NCBI GenBank assembly: GCA_017421145.1
Contig: JAFOTA010000161.1
Coordinates: 1 to 16,001, forward strand
Direction: 5' to 3'
Source of the DNA: Treponema sp.
Lineage (GTDB): Bacteria; Spirochaetota; Spirochaetia; Treponematales; Treponemataceae
Length of the DNA stretch: 16,001 bases
Below the pieces are notes generated by a model. It did no database searches. It was not told where the DNA came from and saw only the letters and a program-made list of their open reading frames with translations. Below are positions 14,374 to 16,001 of the stretch, piece after piece (position 1 is the first letter of the stretch; each line of letters opens with the position of its first letter). The position numbers and the translations under genes are program-made.

Positions 14374-14829
14374 CTACCTCTTTCTCTTTATCGGATTTCT
14401 CGCTTGGTATTTTGCAAGCTCCGTTTCGATTTCTTCCGCCGTGTGGATTTCACCGCAGTTGATTCCAGGACATGTTTTGCTTTCTTCGTTCCATGCGTTC
14501 TGATCTTCCAAAACTTTTGTCCAAAAAGGATATGTCCGGCATTGGATTGGACGTGCTTCATAAGCTTCACAACCCTTGTTCCAGAAAATACATTCCATGT
14601 TTCTTTTTTCACGCAGCGAAAGATATTCAAATCCATCGTCAGATTCAATCCACCGGCAGTACATGAGGATAAATTGTTCGCATGTTACGTCCGCCCATTT
14701 TGCAAAGCGTTCCAAATCTGCTTCCGACATAAGCACTACGCCGGGAAAACCCTTGCAGCAGTACGAACATTGCCTGCATGAAAAATTGAGACCGTCTTTA
14801 TAAAATTTGTTTTGCAAATCTCCGTTCAT
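14374..14829 (-). CDS. YkgJ family cysteine cluster protein
   Basis: 151 residues, soluble. The signature CxxCxxCC is present at C18, C21, C24 and C25. Further Cys sit at C80, C87, C97, C120 and C125, with the typical GCxxYxxRPxxCRxYPFW stretch (86-103). The family (formerly described as zinc- or iron-chelating, UPF0153) probably binds an Fe-S cluster or Zn, and the function is unknown. It overlaps the preceding 332-aa gene by four bases (ATGA), so the pair is translationally coupled; the DUF368 gene follows after a 37-bp gap. Basic C-terminus ends in KRKR. Confidence 0.9.
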   Translation of the reverse strand: MNGDLQNKFYKDGLNFSCRQCSYCCKGFPGVVLMSEADLERFAKWADVTCEQFILMYCRWIESDDGFEYLSLREKRNMECIFWNKGCEAYEARPIQCRTYPFWTKVLEDQNAWNEESKTCPGINCGEIHTAEEIETELAKYQARNPIKRKR

Positions 14830-15824
14830 TTTGATTCCAGATTTTTATAGTCGTTCATTTTCTGATTCAAAAATTCTATCCAAGGCTTTGAATTTTTGAT
14901 TTCACATATCGAATCGAATTCCACGGTTGAAAAATATGGTTTCAGCAAAAGCCTTATGCAGTCTTTCGAGATTTTTAAAATCTCATTCGTTTCTTCAAGC
15001 GACTCTGAATTTTCTTCGCCCATAAAACTTGATTCAAAATTTTTCTTGCACTTGTTTTCTATTGAATTCAGTTCTGCGTTTGTGTCCGAATCTTTCAGCA
15101 CTGTGATTTTTTTTACGTTCCCTTTTTTGTCCGTTTCTATGTGCCTTATTTCGCGGAAAAAAGTTTCGTATTCAAAAACAGGCTCGCTCGTGTATTCCGG
15201 TTTTAAATTCGTTACGATTACGGCATCTTTGTTCGTGCCCTGATAATTAAGGCGCAGATTTTTAAAATCAATTCCGCGCTGATATTTTATCTTGCAGTCC
15301 AAAATCAATACGGCTTCATCATATTTGGAAGATGAAAATAATTTGCCGTTTGTTTCGTTGAGCTTTTCGCGCATACGGATTGTGGCAGTCTTCGTATATT
15401 CTTTGTAGCCGACTTTTAAAATATCAACCGAGCTTTGTGAATTGAACACAAGGTTTTCAAGCAGATGGATTTTGCTCTGTAGGTTTTCCTCATTCAATTT
15501 TTGATCTGCGACCAGATTTTTCAATCCTTGAATTTCCGTATGCTGATTTTCAATTATGATTTGGCTTTCGTCATCGCTTTTTCTGATCAGCTCACGGATG
15601 CGAGGTCTCCAGATAAGGGTCAGTGGCACGGAAAAGAGTGCGCACATCAGCGAAGAGATTATTATAGAAGCAGTCCGGAAAGGAAGCCTGCATGAAATAA
15701 AAATTACGAGAATCATGCCGGAAAACAAAACGATGCTTGAAAGAACCGCCGCAACGAGTGAACCGAATGATTTTACAGGAGAAAAAAGAGCACTGAAGAA
15801 TTTTCCGCCGCTTTTTTTTGACAT
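14826..15824 (-). CDS. Membrane-anchored coiled-coil protein, DUF4230-like
   Basis: 332 residues from the ATG at 15824. The in-frame GTG one codon earlier is too near the SD (GAGGAG, 15830-15835), so the ATG is chosen. There are two TM helices (about 22-45 and 51-72), then a coiled coil (about 84-130). A region (about 135-215) recalls DUF4230: an alternating beta pattern with YDEAVLILDCKIKYQRGIDF followed by hydrophobic strands. The C-terminal 115 residues are charged and helical. The DUF4230 link is by eye and uncertain. Biological role is unknown. First gene of the leftward block. It has a perfect TATAAT (complement of 15847-15852) upstream as -10, but no convincing -35. Confidence 0.8.
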   Translation of the reverse strand: MSKKSGGKFFSALFSPVKSFGSLVAAVLSSIVLFSGMILVIFISCRLPFRTASIIISSLMCALFSVPLTLIWRPRIRELIRKSDDESQIIIENQHTEIQGLKNLVADQKLNEENLQSKIHLLENLVFNSQSSVDILKVGYKEYTKTATIRMREKLNETNGKLFSSSKYDEAVLILDCKIKYQRGIDFKNLRLNYQGTNKDAVIVTNLKPEYTSEPVFEYETFFREIRHIETDKKGNVKKITVLKDSDTNAELNSIENKCKKNFESSFMGEENSESLEETNEILKISKDCIRLLLKPYFSTVEFDSICEIKNSKPWIEFLNQKMNDYKNLESK

Positions 15825-15846
15825 CACATCTCCTCAAAAATGCTGG

Positions 15847-15852
15847 ATTATA
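15847..15852 (-). promoter_or_regulatory. Possible -10 box for the leftward DUF4230-like/YkgJ block
   Basis: A perfect TATAAT read leftward, about 23 bases before the ATG at 15824 and ahead of a good SD. No clear -35 at 17 bp. An inverted pair TTGACC (15855-15860) / GGTCAA (15881-15886) lies just upstream. Confidence 0.35.
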
Positions 15853-15891
15853 GTTTGACCATAGAAAAAAATCCGTTTTAGGTCAAGTGTG

Positions 15892-16001
15892 TCAAAGTAT
15901 CCTGAACCCCAAGAAAAGATGTGCGCCGGCAAACCAATCCCATCTGCTGTTCCATCCGAAATCCTGGTAATATGCGCCGTTCCATGAGTGTATCGTCGTG
16001 A
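15892..16001 (-). CDS. 3' end of a leftward gene, unrecognised (cut by window edge)
   Basis: Only the last 35 codons are present, stop TGA at 15892-15894. The reading is rich in aromatic and Gly residues (SWNGAYYQDFGWNSRWDW, ending HLFLGFRIL), with alternating hydrophobic positions at the end that would suit a C-terminal beta strand of an outer-membrane or periplasmic beta-rich protein. The two other leftward frames give less protein-like text. Too short for any family assignment; the open frame over 35 codons alone is not proof. Confidence 0.45.
   Translation of the reverse strand, partial: TTIHSWNGAYYQDFGWNSRWDWFAGAHLFLGFRIL

Noticed and set aside
15855..15886. TTGACC/GGTCAA inverted pair as a terminator for the upstream leftward gene
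   Set aside because: The 20-base loop is long, and no T-run follows the second arm in the leftward direction.

Overview
The window looks like chromosome of a spirochaete, most likely a gut or oral Treponema-type organism. The reasons are the archaeal/eukaryal-type PheRS alpha chain (a known spirochaete trait), a class III adenylate cyclase, a 523-residue protein resembling a spirochaete-restricted family, and a tatD / dus / unknown / GGDEF / rhomboid order that I recall, from memory only, as Treponema-like. The genus is an inference. No phage, IS element, CRISPR array, rRNA or tRNA is visible; this is ordinary core-type chromosome with several tight operons.

Layout. (1) 1-828 (+) is the 3' end of a membrane-bound adenylate cyclase with all catalytic residues. 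It converges, with 9 bp between stops, on a leftward operon at 3875-838 (-): M23 peptidase, bactofilin, YaaR-family protein (DUF327), RicT/YaaT-family PSP1 protein. The first two junctions have no spacing at all (stop codon directly followed by ATG). The operon couples a cell-shape module (bactofilin plus LytM endopeptidase) to two genes that in Bacillus sit together near holB and whose RicT member acts in RNA maturation. (2) 3876-4285 is a gene-free divergent region. It holds a leftward promoter overlapped by a perfect inverted repeat, a rightward promoter, a probable structured RNA of about 175 nt that ends in an intrinsic terminator, and a 14-bp palindrome before tatD. (3) 4286-10895 (+) is a seven-gene run: TatD nuclease-like, Dus tRNA-dihydrouridine synthase, a 523-aa unknown, a GAF-GGDEF diguanylate cyclase, a rhomboid protease, and two exported proteins of unknown function. 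It ends in a strong terminator at about 10935-10971. (4) pheS follows at 10996-12540 (+). Its best promoter has its -35 hexamer inside the terminator hairpin. (5) A convergent terminator at 12561-12606 separates pheS from a leftward block at 15824-12595 (-): a two-TM coiled-coil protein (DUF4230-like), a YkgJ-type cysteine-cluster protein, a DUF368 (PopT-type) undecaprenyl-phosphate translocase candidate, and a multi-TM protein with a LuxR-type C-terminal HTH. (6) The last 110 bases hold the 3' end of another leftward gene.

Shared themes are envelope biology (M23, bactofilin, DUF368, rhomboid, exported proteins), nucleotide second messengers (cAMP and c-di-GMP enzymes) and RNA metabolism (RicT, Dus, PheS). 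The least explained items are the structured RNA before tatD, the fused terminator/promoter before pheS, and the membrane-anchored HTH protein next to DUF368.
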